Source: Adineta ricciae
Lineage: Eukaryota; Rotifera; Eurotatoria; Adinetida; Adinetidae
Direction of reading: 5' to 3'
Assembly (NCBI GenBank): GCA_905250025.1
Contig: CAJNOJ010000098.1
Coordinates: 217,107-281,106 of the forward strand
DNA: 64,000 bases
Positions 37,301 to 48,462 of this stretch are shown here, in pieces (the first letter of the stretch is position 1; every line of letters starts with the position of its first letter). The notes below the pieces were generated by a model, which saw nothing but the letters and a program-made list of their open reading frames with translations, was not told where the DNA came from and made no database searches. The translations under genes and the position numbers were made by a program.

Positions 37301-39668
37301 GTAGACTAACTCGCTTGTATTGCGTAAAATATCTTCATCTGACTGAAAACAAAACAGATATATTTGACATTCAATCAAAGAATTTCGATTTCAACGAACT
37401 CGTAATCGTGGTTTCGTTATTTCGGCAACCATTCGATCGAACCATTCGATTGTCCCCGCTTTGATAATTAACGATAGTTCGTGTTGAAGACTATTTTGAA
37501 ATGGACAACAATAGCGAAACACTTCCATGCTGTGCAGTTTCCCGACGATCCTATGAATGAGAAATAAGAAGAAAAACAAGCGAGCTGAAAGGGAAATTTA
37601 CGTGAGAAGTTGCTCGAGACGTTCCATCGCTAATCGATTTGCAGCGGGAAACAACTCACGAAGTCGTCCTAATTGTTTAAAACAATGATTGATGAATAAT
37701 GTAAATCCTTCTCGTAGCATATCGCTTTCATCTCGACTCAGGGAGGTTGGTTGCCAAGCTTGTTCCAATTGTTCGGTTATTGACAGTAACAGTCGATGTG
37801 TTAACGTTCGCTCTAGATGTTTTTTCGAGTAGGCGATCCATCGGCACATTTTCCGTTGTATATCGGTGATATCACCTTGAATCGCATGTTGATGAAGGAT
37901 TGTTTCAGCATCACGTGATAATTCACCACTCCACTCGGTTGTTGCACCCTACAAAAATCAACGTTGATGTTGCCTACGCTTATTCAAAGCACTCAAATCG
38001 ATTAGAAACTGTCCTAACTATTGATTACACATCAGATACGCCTCGAAATGATTCAATTGACAATACAAATTCCAGTAATAAGTATCTGTCAAAACTCCAT
38101 TTCATCTTGACATACTAATGGACTGGAAAATGGAATCAAACCTTATATGTATTTAGTTCGTGATCAATAAATATTTGTAAGAGCTCGACATGTTGTTTGA
38201 TATCAGTCCAATTATCTTCTTCGGAAACGCCTCGATCTTCCCGTGTGGCTAAATTGGCTCGAATGTGAATTTGACCATGAACTTTAGAATTTTCGCTTCG
38301 ACCTTCAAGTGCAAACCACTTATCAATCCCTGTCGAAGGAATTTCCTATGGAAAAAACAGGAAAATAACACTAATCAAAAATGTCGTTATTAACTTACAC
38401 TAATTTTAATGTTAACTGAGCCCAGGAAATCATCAACGTGCGAACCATCGTTGGAATTTGTTCGTGCAGATTGAGCAATTTGTTTAAAGTACCTGTTCAA
38501 ACCTTTGAATCCTTGCACTTGATTGAGTTTTCTTGCGGCTTCGAACACCGAGAACTCATCATCATGATCCCAGATGTCCAAATGAATGGTTTCTGTTTTA
38601 CTACTTTCAATATTACTTAACAACGAAAAGGTTGATCAATCGGAGGTCGATTTCAGCGTTCTTACAACTTACAAACGAAATTTTTCCATCCAAATCGGAT
38701 TCAATGTGGCTTTTTTGACATCAGTTGTTTGAATATACTTCGCCGGGAGTTTATCTCTCAAACACGACGCTGCCGGCGAAGGTGAATTCGATGACGATGC
38801 GTTCTTCTCCCGGCCTTGGGAACGGCGAATAGTCGATTTACGAAAACTCTTCAAACGTTTCATGAAACCAAGTTTACTATCATTGGCGTTTTCTTCATCT
38901 GACGACGCACCACCGGCTCCACTCGTCTGACGTGATAAAGGAAAATGATGGATTTCCGGTACGATACCCAGCATACAATACGGATCGGAAAATCCTAAAT
39001 AATGTCAAATGAAACGTAAACTTTTAAAATAATTAATTTTACCATTCGCGTCCTTGGCCTCCAAATCTTTCGCTTCGACAATTTCAATATTTAAGATTAA
39101 AATAGGTGGCTAGAAATAACAGAGCACAACAATATATTGTCTTGATGAAAAAGAACATTTGCCTGCAAACCTTTTCTTCACTCGCCTTTGCTAATAAACG
39201 TCGATGATCTGCCGGTGATAAACCAAATGCATCCTGAGCGTAAGCATAAAGATCATTCTCTCCTTCTCTATGTTTCGACGTCGTCGTGCCGATTTTATGT
39301 TTGATTGTGTAGAGCGTTTCGATATAGAGTAGTTCATACTCTTTCGATGTGATGCCTTCGGGTTTTTCACCAAACGTTATTCGATATTCGGGAGGTGATT
39401 TCTCATTTTCAAGTTCTTCCTGCAAAGAAGGCCGAGTAAACATAAGTCAACTGAAATCTGGAAGAGTAGTTACATCTTTTTTAATTTTCTGTCTTCGTTG
39501 TTCATGTTTCTGAGTTACAGTTTCGAACGCTTCGAGAAATGAATTGCCATGTTCGGGATCGAATCTAAACGAACAGAAATAAAAAAATCAATTTGCTCAT
39601 TTGTCATCTACCGTTTGGACAATATCGCTGAGAACTTTGATTCTTGTTGAGATAACGAGAGAGTCATT
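34338..39668 (-). CDS. Munc13-4/BAIAP3-like C2-MUN-C2 exocytosis factor
   Basis: Proteins of this family prime vesicles for Ca2+-triggered fusion through the SNARE-binding MUN domain. The start [14 protein letters not shown] is followed by the family block [17 protein letters not shown]. The first C2 domain has [26 protein letters not shown] and the Asp loop DIWDHDDEF. The long helical MUN region follows (for example 35550-35951 and 37391-37849). The second C2 domain has LSDPYVV-type sequence, [12 protein letters not shown] and [12 protein letters not shown]. Asp residues expected to bind Ca2+ are present in both C2 domains. No N-terminal C1 domain is seen, which favours UNC13D/BAIAP3 over UNC13A-C. 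There are more than 15 short introns. The stop is TAA at 34338-34340. Confidence 0.87.
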
Positions 39669-40193
39669 GTTCACATATGAACTAAATATTCTCTTTTGAT
39701 TACTTTTTCTCTATCACACGTCAAAGGAGGGTATGAAAAAGCAGCAAGAGGAAAAATAGTATTTCCGTGTTTCTTTTTTTTTCCTCTTTCTCTCATTTTT
39801 CAATGTGCTTATGCTGATGCTTGCTTGTTCGAAGGAGAAAAATGAGGAGAAGAAGAAGAAAAAAAGAATGTCTACGAGCATAAAGAACTTTCTTTCGTGA
39901 TACAGACGGAAAAGAAAATGAATTTTTCTAGGGCTAAGGTCTCTATCAATTGAGAATAAACCTTGGGGAATAGATGATTATTTATGAAATTTAATCAAAA
40001 ATAAAATAAGATGAAATATACATTTATTGTGCGCAACATAATGGCAATAAAACATTAAATGCTACCGATTATTTGTTCTCACTCGATAAATCGCATCGTT
40101 GCACATACAGAATAAAGCTTTCAAGCGCCTGGTTGTCTGAAAAATACTACGCAATTAACTAAACAGCTGAAAGTACATATTTTTTGTGACGTG

Positions 40194-40458
40194 TTAGCAA
40201 AACATCTTCGTTAGTTTGCTTCTCTTGTCAGACCCTTTTTTCTGAGCATTATTACGGCAGGAAAACGAAGTTTGACGGTCTCTAATGAGCCTAATCGATT
40301 TTGAAGAATCATTGAAGACAAAAACAATGTTTTTCAAACCTGTTTTGATGAGTGGGCATTGTCGCTGCATATGGCTGAGATTGTTTTTTCTGAGAAATAA
40401 GTTCAGGCGAAATCGTTGGTAGTTTGCGTGTGATGCGCGTTTGACTATTAGTACTCAT
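40194..40458 (-). CDS. Small predicted protein, unknown
   Basis: Two exons (40340-40458 and 40194-40290) join in phase across a 49 nt GT-AG intron to 71 residues. The protein starts MSTNSQTRITRKLPTISPEL, is strongly basic and has no domain I recognise. The in-frame join and normal intron length are the only support. It could equally be the first coding exons of something longer, or noise. Confidence 0.3.
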
Positions 40459-40782
40459 TACGTATTCTTCGGCTTACATTGACACTGTCTATCAATTTCT
40501 ATCAAATAGAATGTTATTTAGACCTATTCTTTTCTCTTTTTTTATATCGAACTGTAGAGGAAACAGGAGGGGGGGAGAGAAAACAACATTTTAATGAAGT
40601 GCTGCTTTCCCTTTGTATTAATTGGTAAATATATAAGCTATTTTCTCTTTTTTTTCGTCCATTTTGACTCGTAAAACGGCTGATAGGCTCGTTTTTTTTT
40701 GGTCTTTCTCATAAACATGATTTGATACGAGACAGATCCAATTGCGCAGTCAAATGTGAGGATTTAGTCAAGGAAAAAAACA

Positions 40783-41016
40783 ATGACAGAAGGTTCTGTT
40801 CTCATGTCGCAAAAGGAAGAAAATTTCTTGTCAAAATATCAAATATTGATGAGTAGATTAACATTTTCCAATCAAATTAGTCGGCTTTCTCAAGATTTTC
40901 AAAAGACACTCGAAGCGAACAACAACATGTGCTTAAACGGAGAGACTTTCACGAACAAAGGAACAACATTGAACATTATTCCGTCAAATCAATCATCTCA
41001 ATTCTTCGTGTGCTAG
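40783..41016 (+). CDS. Small ORF, unknown
   Basis: A single-exon frame of 77 codons begins MTEGSVLMSQKEENFLSKYQ in a good start context (ACAATGA) and looks helical in its first half. No homologue is recognised and there is no second copy to compare. It may be a lineage-specific micro-protein or a chance ORF. Confidence 0.22.
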   Translation: MTEGSVLMSQKEENFLSKYQILMSRLTFSNQISRLSQDFQKTLEANNNMCLNGETFTNKGTTLNIIPSNQSSQFFVC

Positions 41017-42453
41017 AGAGGCATTTCATATTGTCATCATCCGTCATCTGTTGTTATTTTTTTAATAACTTTCCAGCACTCAGATGAATAAGAAAGCAAA
41101 ACGGCGATTGTGTATTCATTGATTAGACTACAATCTAGTTTATTAGGAAAACAACTATTTCAAGGTCAGAGAAGAAAATTACATTGAGACTCGAGCATAT
41201 CTAAGCTTTGCTAAACAAAGATTAGAACGGCTGAAGGTAAATCTTACTAGGGAATAAATCGGTGAGCTTATTTTAAGGATCTCATCTGCTTATCGAAATA
41301 AGTTTTTTATTCCTCCTTCCGTTTAGAAATTGAACGAGTATTACTCCAGGTTGCCATTTTTGCTTCAGTTAGACAAAATCAATTGCGGAGAAAGATACAA
41401 TTTACACTCAAATAACTTTCGATTGGTTGTGTTACGGAAATTCATTATCTGAGCAACTATCGAACAAAACGGACATCCCGAAGAATGAACTTTTGTCTTT
41501 AGGGAAATGATATACATCTTCATTAAAGTTCCGATAAAACTCACTTTTGTCCAGTTAATATTGACTTACTTGCATAGAAGAGCATCGGACCATCGCCGAC
41601 CTCGCATATTGATTCTCGTCATGATTTTTCAATTCGGTTGAATCTGGGCGTTGTAAAACATCAAATCCATTCTTGTTGCCGATGTCGTTCTCTTTTGTGT
41701 CTCGAGTGAATAAGAAGATCTTTATCTCTTTTTTGAGCAATCCGATTCTCTCTCGCTCTTGTCTCCAATGCAACAAGAAAAATATTAGCGAGAAAAGGGA
41801 AAGAGAGTGTGCTGAGAAGCAAGTGTGAAAGCGAGAGAGAGAGAGAGAAAAAAATGAAAGATACGTCCCGATTTTAATCGATGTGCGCACTCACTGTCCC
41901 GGACAATGTGAAGTTTTGTTCTAGAGCAAAAAACTAGAATAGAATGATAAACGGCAAGGTTAAGGGTTTAATAATCATCAATTGAACGTGACGTTTGGCT
42001 AAAATAAACGATTAACAAGGTATGAATGAGATCTGGTAAGGCAAGCAACTCTCGCATCGGGGGAGATTTGTCTTCGTTGTTGTCAAAGTAAATTTTCGGT
42101 GAGATTCAAGTTTTGAAATGGAAGAACATGAGTTTTTCTTTCTTTTCCTTGCCGGAAGAAACTAATCATGAGAACTGCTTTTGAGAAAAAGCATTTCTTT
42201 GTTAGCAAGTAAGAAAAAGAAAAATTCTGAGGATGTCTAATTGAAATGAATAGAAAGACGTGCCTTAGTGAACACAATCAAAGAGAATAAATCTTCTTTC
42301 TCAACGTTTATATAATTCACTTACTCTAGAGAGACAATTTCTGGAAAAAGAAAAGAATATTTAATCGAGAAATTTCATAATGAATCAACTTCGACATGAG
42401 AAAAATGACGATGTTCGTAAGCAGAAGTTAAAGAGTGACATTGAACACGCTAA

Positions 42454-43898
42454 TTAGCGTGTCTTTGCACATTGAGTCTGAGGAACTAAACTATTTGTTA
42501 GCATTGTTGAATCACATGATAGTCGACTTTGTAATAATTGTTCCGTAGTAAAAATAATCTCATTTCCTTTCCGTGACCGGGCATCGCGACCGTATTTGTG
42601 TTCTAATTCTTGTTGAAAGTCGCGAACTTGAATGTAATCGGCGGCATAAAGTGAGGCTTGACGATAAATTTCATGAATACCTTCTTGAGACACTTTCGAA
42701 CGCATCAATGTTCGTTCGTTTTCGGTGAGGATTGGAATGGTGGAAAGAATCTGGTTCCATTTTCGAGTTAATTTCGTGTCGATACTCTCGCGAAAGGCTT
42801 CGTCTTTCGAACAAATAGGTGACGTTTGAAATTTCGCGATTTTGCACATTACACGACGCGAAATACTTTTAAGATATTTGCCCGAATCTAAAAAATTAAT
42901 TTGCTATTTAATTTATTCATAACATCATCAAATAATCATCGTTTGTTTACTCGAAGGAACAAAGACAACTGTCATGAATGAATACATTGGTGATCATTCA
43001 TGACAACTAAGACGAAAATCGAGACGCATTTTCTTCTAAAGATGTCTTCCTTATATTTCTCTCTTCTACAACACACTTACGTCCGATATAATGTGCAAAT
43101 TTCTGCAATCCAAACTCTTCCGGTTTGATGTATATTCGATCGCCATAATACGGATCGGATTCGTTGTTGTATAAACCTTTTAATTTACCGAAGAGAATAT
43201 GCCCGAAACCGTTTGGCATGCAGCCGTGTTTAACATCCATTCCACTAGGAAACGATGAGAGATTTTTCAAGTGGAGCAACTCGAGAGACTTACTAGGCTG
43301 GATAATGTTTTGCTCGACGTAGTTTCGAGAGCGCTCTTTCCCGAAAATGTGATGATTCGTCACCGCGGACATAAATAAATGCATCGGGAACAGTTCGATT
43401 CATTTGTTTTAGTTTAAATATTGACTTCAATGAGTTAAGAGCAAAATATTTCAAGCGTTTGAAATAACCCGAGCGATGCTCGTCACTTCCTTGAACTTGA
43501 GCATCTTTCGCCGTCATTAATCGGGCAAAAAATTCTTTTGTTGAATCATAAAGGACAAACATACCTAAAGGATAAAAAAAGGTCTCATTTTTTTCTGATT
43601 AACATTTTCAACCTTTAGAGAACTTGATGGGTCGACCGTTCAGTACGGCTTCTTGCATAAAAAAATGCATCAATGAACATACATTATCTTCGTTAACATC
43701 CTTATAGGAATCATTATTGAGAATCAAGCTCTCGAAGAACGTTCGACCGTAATTTGCACGTGTTGCATTGATGTTCAGTTTCACTAAGACACAACATGTA
43801 TCATTGGTATTCAAAGTTAGTTTCTGTCGTTTGATCGGCCAAGTATTTGCTTGTGTAAGAAAAATGAGAAGAACTATAATTGTTAACAAACGATGCAT
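42454..43898 (-). CDS. Predicted secreted protein of unknown function
   Basis: Four exons (43613-43898, 43371-43564, 43081-43297, 42454-42887) join to 376 residues. The N-terminus is a clear signal peptide (MHRLLTIIVLLIFLTQANTW). The mature part is basic with about ten Cys, some in pairs (TCC, CC), and possible N-glycosylation sites (NDT, NAT, NDS). A block reading MPNGFGHILFGKLKG and DPYYGDRIYI looks like structured core. The second donor is GTCCGC, placed to bridge two open frames without a frameshift. I do not recognise the family. It shares a 399 nt divergent promoter with the VWA-EndoV gene. Confidence 0.7.
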
Positions 43899-44246
43899 TG
43901 TTGATGATTGAAATGAAATGTTCGTTCGTTTTCAAATAGTTTATCAATGATATCTAAATGGCATAGATTTGCTGGCGATCTTTGTAACCAATTAACTTCG
44001 AAAGGCCGATCGCGATTTGCACTCGAAGTAAAGATGAAGCAATCTCAAGACATGCACAAAAGCTGACTAAATATTTCATTCATTCTTTATCGAGTTTTCA
44101 AAATCGTATCTGATGTAACGAGTCGTTGATAAACAAACACTCATTGCATTATCTTACACTATAAAATATTCGCCATGACCTCCGATTACGTAAATTGTAT
44201 GTAAAAAACTGACTTCTTTTGTTGAATGGATGATGTAATACGTCGC

Positions 44247-44256
44247 TATATATAAG
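44247..44256 (+). promoter_or_regulatory. TATA box of the VWA-EndoV gene
   Basis: TATATATAAG lies about 42-51 nt upstream of the start codon at 44298, in the 399 nt between two divergent genes. A transcription start near 44280 would give a very short 5' UTR. Confidence 0.45.
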
Positions 44257-44297
44257 ACTATTCTCCATTCTCCGCAAACAGTATACATCGTCTAGTA

Positions 44298-47200
44298 ATG
44301 ACATCACCGTATGTGATTACTATACCGAAAAGCGATTTTCAGTTGAAGAAAGTAGCCGGTAGAGTTTTTTTTTCGAACTTCGATTGGAGAAACTTGATTT
44401 TTGTGAGATAGATTTTTCTGCTGGAATATTCATTGACAACTCGGGATCTACAGGTTCACAATTAATAACAACTGGAAAGTATGTTTTGCAAGCTGAATTG
44501 AGTATCTGTCAAGCAACGAATTTTGATCACGTTGTGCTTTGGAATTCGTCTGCAAGATTATGCTCAGATATTGAATCCGCACGACCGGAAGGTGGTACGT
44601 CACCCATAGCAATTTTTCAAAATGAATCAACACGAAATGCATTTCAAACATGTGACGTTGTTGTTTTTGTCACCGATGGAGAAATCGACAATCACAGTGT
44701 TACTCAGGTAGAAACATCAAATCATATCGACATCGATTAGCTGTTCTTTGTAGTTTGCCGCTTATACAAAAGACAATCTAAATAAAGCTTTGGTTATCTG
44801 TATTATTGTTCAGAATAAGTACGGATCACCATCGCAGATCAATGTGTCTGTTGTTGCACCGTTGATGATGGCATCGAATGTGCTATGTCTTGTCTACGAC
44901 GGCGAGATCTTCTATATTCTCTCATCGAAAGGGTATATCGCGAACTTCTATTCACCATCGGGTGATTTGAGTTCATATGAAAATTTGAAGACATTGAATA
45001 TGAAAGAATTATTCGAGAACACGGAAATCTATGAACATCAAACGATTCCCGAAGGTTGTATTCCAATTCGTGATGATGAGAAAGAGATTGTCGTCATTGA
45101 TCTGAATCAATTTTTAAATATCAAAGATGTCGAATCGATTTCGAATTTAAATGAAAATGATTGGAAAACATTGATTCAATATGGTAAAATTGGAAACAAA
45201 TTACATGACTTTCGTACATTTGTTTCACAAATGAAAATGCAAGCAATAAAAATGGATACGGAAAGCTGTAAATCGAAGTTTCCGTTTCAATTCTGTCGGC
45301 AACGCGACGAGATCGTTTCACAAATCGTTACGCTGAAACTGCTGAATCAAACCGAAGGTTCCCAACAATTGAACAACCTTCGTCGACAACTTCACGAAGT
45401 ATCCGATCAAGCGAAACTCGAGGAAATCGAATATCTGAAATATGTCAACGAAAATTTGCATAAGACACGCCATTATTGGAATACAATTCAAAATCTCATC
45501 CACGAGCAAGAAACAGGTTCTTATTCGATCAACGATTTCACTTTCGCATCGAATCGAGCCAATCGAGCGCGAGTTCTCGCGACAAATGATGACGAACATT
45601 CCGATACAATCGACATCTTGGATCATACAAATGTTCCTCTCTTCGAATGCGCAATTTGCATGGAACAAGGTCCGTTCGTACTCTGGTTAAAATCACCGAT
45701 GAATCTTGATGATACAACAAGCGATTTCATCATTAACTTTCCTCTGGAAGGAAACGAAAATTTAGCGGGTTGTCTCGTTGCAAATCCTGTTTGCGGTTTT
45801 TGCGCCAAACCTTACATGAATTCATCTCCAGCGAAGATAACTCTCTATCGCGAGCCGTACTCAGGCTTTCTGCCCTTGAACTGGTCAACCGAATCGAATC
45901 GAAAGTTTATTAATTACACTTTATTTCAAACTCTCACTGGTAATCGAATTCTTCCTCATGTACAAATGTTACTTTTTTCCATAATTGATGAATGTCAATT
46001 CAACTGGCTCGATAAGAACGTCAAAGAGTATATTCTACGGCAGATGATTGAGAGCATCTATACAACTGATACGTTTTCCGAAGAAGGAACCCGGATGAGA
46101 TTTTCCGATGCGATCAGACAAGTCATTAAGCACGAAGATAAACTTTTACGGCAGCCAATTCAAGCGGTGTGTCGAATTTTGAATTTTAACCATAAATACA
46201 ATCAGTTGGACAACGATACTATCCAAATTCTTCTACGAAAACGTTTTGCGTTGATGTGCATCGAGAGTCAATGTTCGAAAACGAAATTCGGACCGGAGCA
46301 TTTGCTTAATGTCAAACAAGAGTTATACAATGTACTTTTCGATACTCTCTGTGGCATTCCACTGTATGATTCGTTGAAGAAAATCGATATCGACAACGAA
46401 CATCTACGCGATTTCTTGGGCAAATCTCATCATCGATTTGTTCGTTCGGTTACTAAACTTGCTCGTAATATGGGTACTGATTATTCGACGATACTTCCAA
46501 GTGAACTCGTCTCATTCGTCTTGTTTATGTTAACAACAGTGGAAGTGCACGATCGACCAATGAAATTGTATACAGATTTTACCATCAAATACCGAGCATT
46601 ACGAGAAAAGATGGAGATTCAATGGCCGGAGTTAAAAAAACTTGTCAACGACAAAGTATTCGGAAATTATCATACGTCATTAAAGACTATCGTACCTTCT
46701 TATGCAATCAATCTTGGTCGATTTTCGTGTCCGAGTAAATTATTCTTCGACATGGAACCATTGTGGAATAAAGATGTGGAAAACAAACGAATTGATCTGA
46801 GAATGCTTATCGATCAAGTCAAGCAAAATTTTGATCATAAATTGAGGCAATTCTATGGCAGTTGTACACCGAATCAAACTAGTAGTCATTTTCTTTTACA
46901 TTCAATCGTTGCACAGGTACTTGAAGACATCCATCCCAATGAAACGAAGATTAGTGAAGAAATGATCATGAATTGCATGATTCATCTTGGCCACACCGCA
47001 GGACGCAAAGGAAATATCTATGCGGACTACGTATTTCCAGATGTAGTCGTAACCATTGAAGATTATCTTCGACTTCGGCAAACAACGATCAATCGTAGTC
47101 AGGTTGGCCAAGATCAACTATCACGTTCATATGAGTATAAACTTCTTAGTGAACTACTTGCAAGTGGATTGGAATATGATGAATCAACCAAGGAAGTCCT

Positions 47201-48147
47201 ATTCGATACATCGAGATTACAAGTGCCACATGCTCTTGACATAACTGGAAATGCAAGCAATTTTCGCGAATTAAGACAACGTGTTCAACAACTCTACATT
47301 GAATCACGAGAGAGAATGAAGACGAACATCGATCAAACATGTTTGACTATCGAAATCAAAGATTTTATCGAATTCGAATATAAACTAGACCCCGATGATC
47401 TTTTGCCCGTCTGGACACAGTAAGTAGATTGATTTCAGTCATTCTCATGGCGATCATCTATATTTAAGAGAACAAAATAACATTGTCTCATCAATCGTAA
47501 TCGATGTTGATCAAATCGAACAACCGGTTAAATATATCGCTGGTTTAGATATAAGTTTTGTTAAAACAAACGACAAAGCTGTTGCTTCGATGGTTATTTT
47601 CGATTATTCAACATTGAATATCGTGGCGAAAATCAGCGTGAATTGTAACATGAAAATTCCGTACATTCCAAATTACCTCGCTTTCCGTGAAGCGCCGGTT
47701 TTTATGAAATTGATCGATATTCAGAAAGAGCATTGTCCTCATTTAACACCACAAGTGATTCTTATGGATGGAAACGGTGTTTGGCATCCGCGTCGAGCTG
47801 GTATTGCTTCGCATTTTGGTGTTTTAAGTGGTATACCATGTTTTGGTGTATCGAAGAACGTTCTCTACGCAGACGGGATGACGCGAGAGCGAGTTGAAGA
47901 CTTGCTGACGAATCAAGCATCGAAAGAAGATCAATATATTGAAGTTATCGGTGACAGTGGAAATGTTCTTGGTTTGGCTTATAATGTAACTGGTCATGTG
48001 AAAAATGCGGTTTATATCAGCGCGGGACATCAAATAACTTTGCCGACAGCTTGTGAAATATTCAAATCTGTGACTAAATATCGTATCTGCGAACCGATAC
48101 GACAAGCGGATTTACTTAGTCGAGAAATGGTGACGAAATTGACCTAA
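44298..48147 (+). CDS. VWA-domain protein fused to endonuclease V
   Basis: Exons 44298-44358, 44412-44707, 44754-47419 and 47469-48147 join in phase to 1233 residues. The N-terminus is a von Willebrand A-like domain with a MIDAS motif (IFIDNSGSTGS, Asp about 29) and VVVFVTDGEID. The middle is helical, with a Cys-rich patch (FECAICMEQGP ... CGFCAKPYM) that may bind zinc. The C-terminal 230 residues are endonuclease V, which in animals cleaves next to inosine in RNA: YIAGLDISFVK, IPYIPNYLAFREAP, LMDGNGVWHPRRAG, GDSGNVLG and IRQADLLSRE keep the expected Asp/Glu metal ligands. The 49 nt intron at 47420-47468 splits the conserved W..EQ start of EndoV (VWTQ|EQNN), placing part of that domain in the 2.67 kb exon. 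A separate short EndoV transcript is possible. Confidence 0.82.
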
Positions 48148-48462
48148 ACACCTTCTTTTTTTGTCTTTTACCAAATAAAATAAGACAAACTATGACTTCT
48201 TCTGCAAAAATAATGAGCCAGCGTCAATGCGCATGCGATAATAGAAAAGACGATAACCATCTTGAGAGTATTCAGTGAAACAGTAACAATCTTTGCCTAT
48301 CTTTGAATCGCACTTCCACCACGCGTTGACATCGTGAATAAATGACTGTGCGCCGAGGAATCATTCAAGTGTAACATCATATAATAACAAACGTAAGAAA
48401 AACAGTCTTCACGCAGAGTGTGTGTCTTTCATGAGTGAAGTTAGTCACCCACAAAAACAACC
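48148..48462. other. Intergenic, 3' UTR and upstream region
   Basis: About 315 nt with an AATAAA-type signal near 48173. Nothing coding is seen. Confidence 0.5.

Larger units (their letters stand above)
39669..42453. other. Gene-poor stretch, no well-supported gene
   Basis: About 2.8 kb upstream of the Munc13-like gene. It is AT-rich with A and T runs and AG-rich tracts. Apart from two weak small candidates (40194-40458 on the minus strand and 40783-41016 on the plus strand) I see no exon with family features. Confidence 0.5.

Noticed and set aside
47420-47438. A 19 nt intron that would also join the VWA and EndoV frames
   Set aside because: It is far below the intron sizes seen here. The 49 nt intron ending at 47468 restores the family's W..EQ motif and is of normal size.
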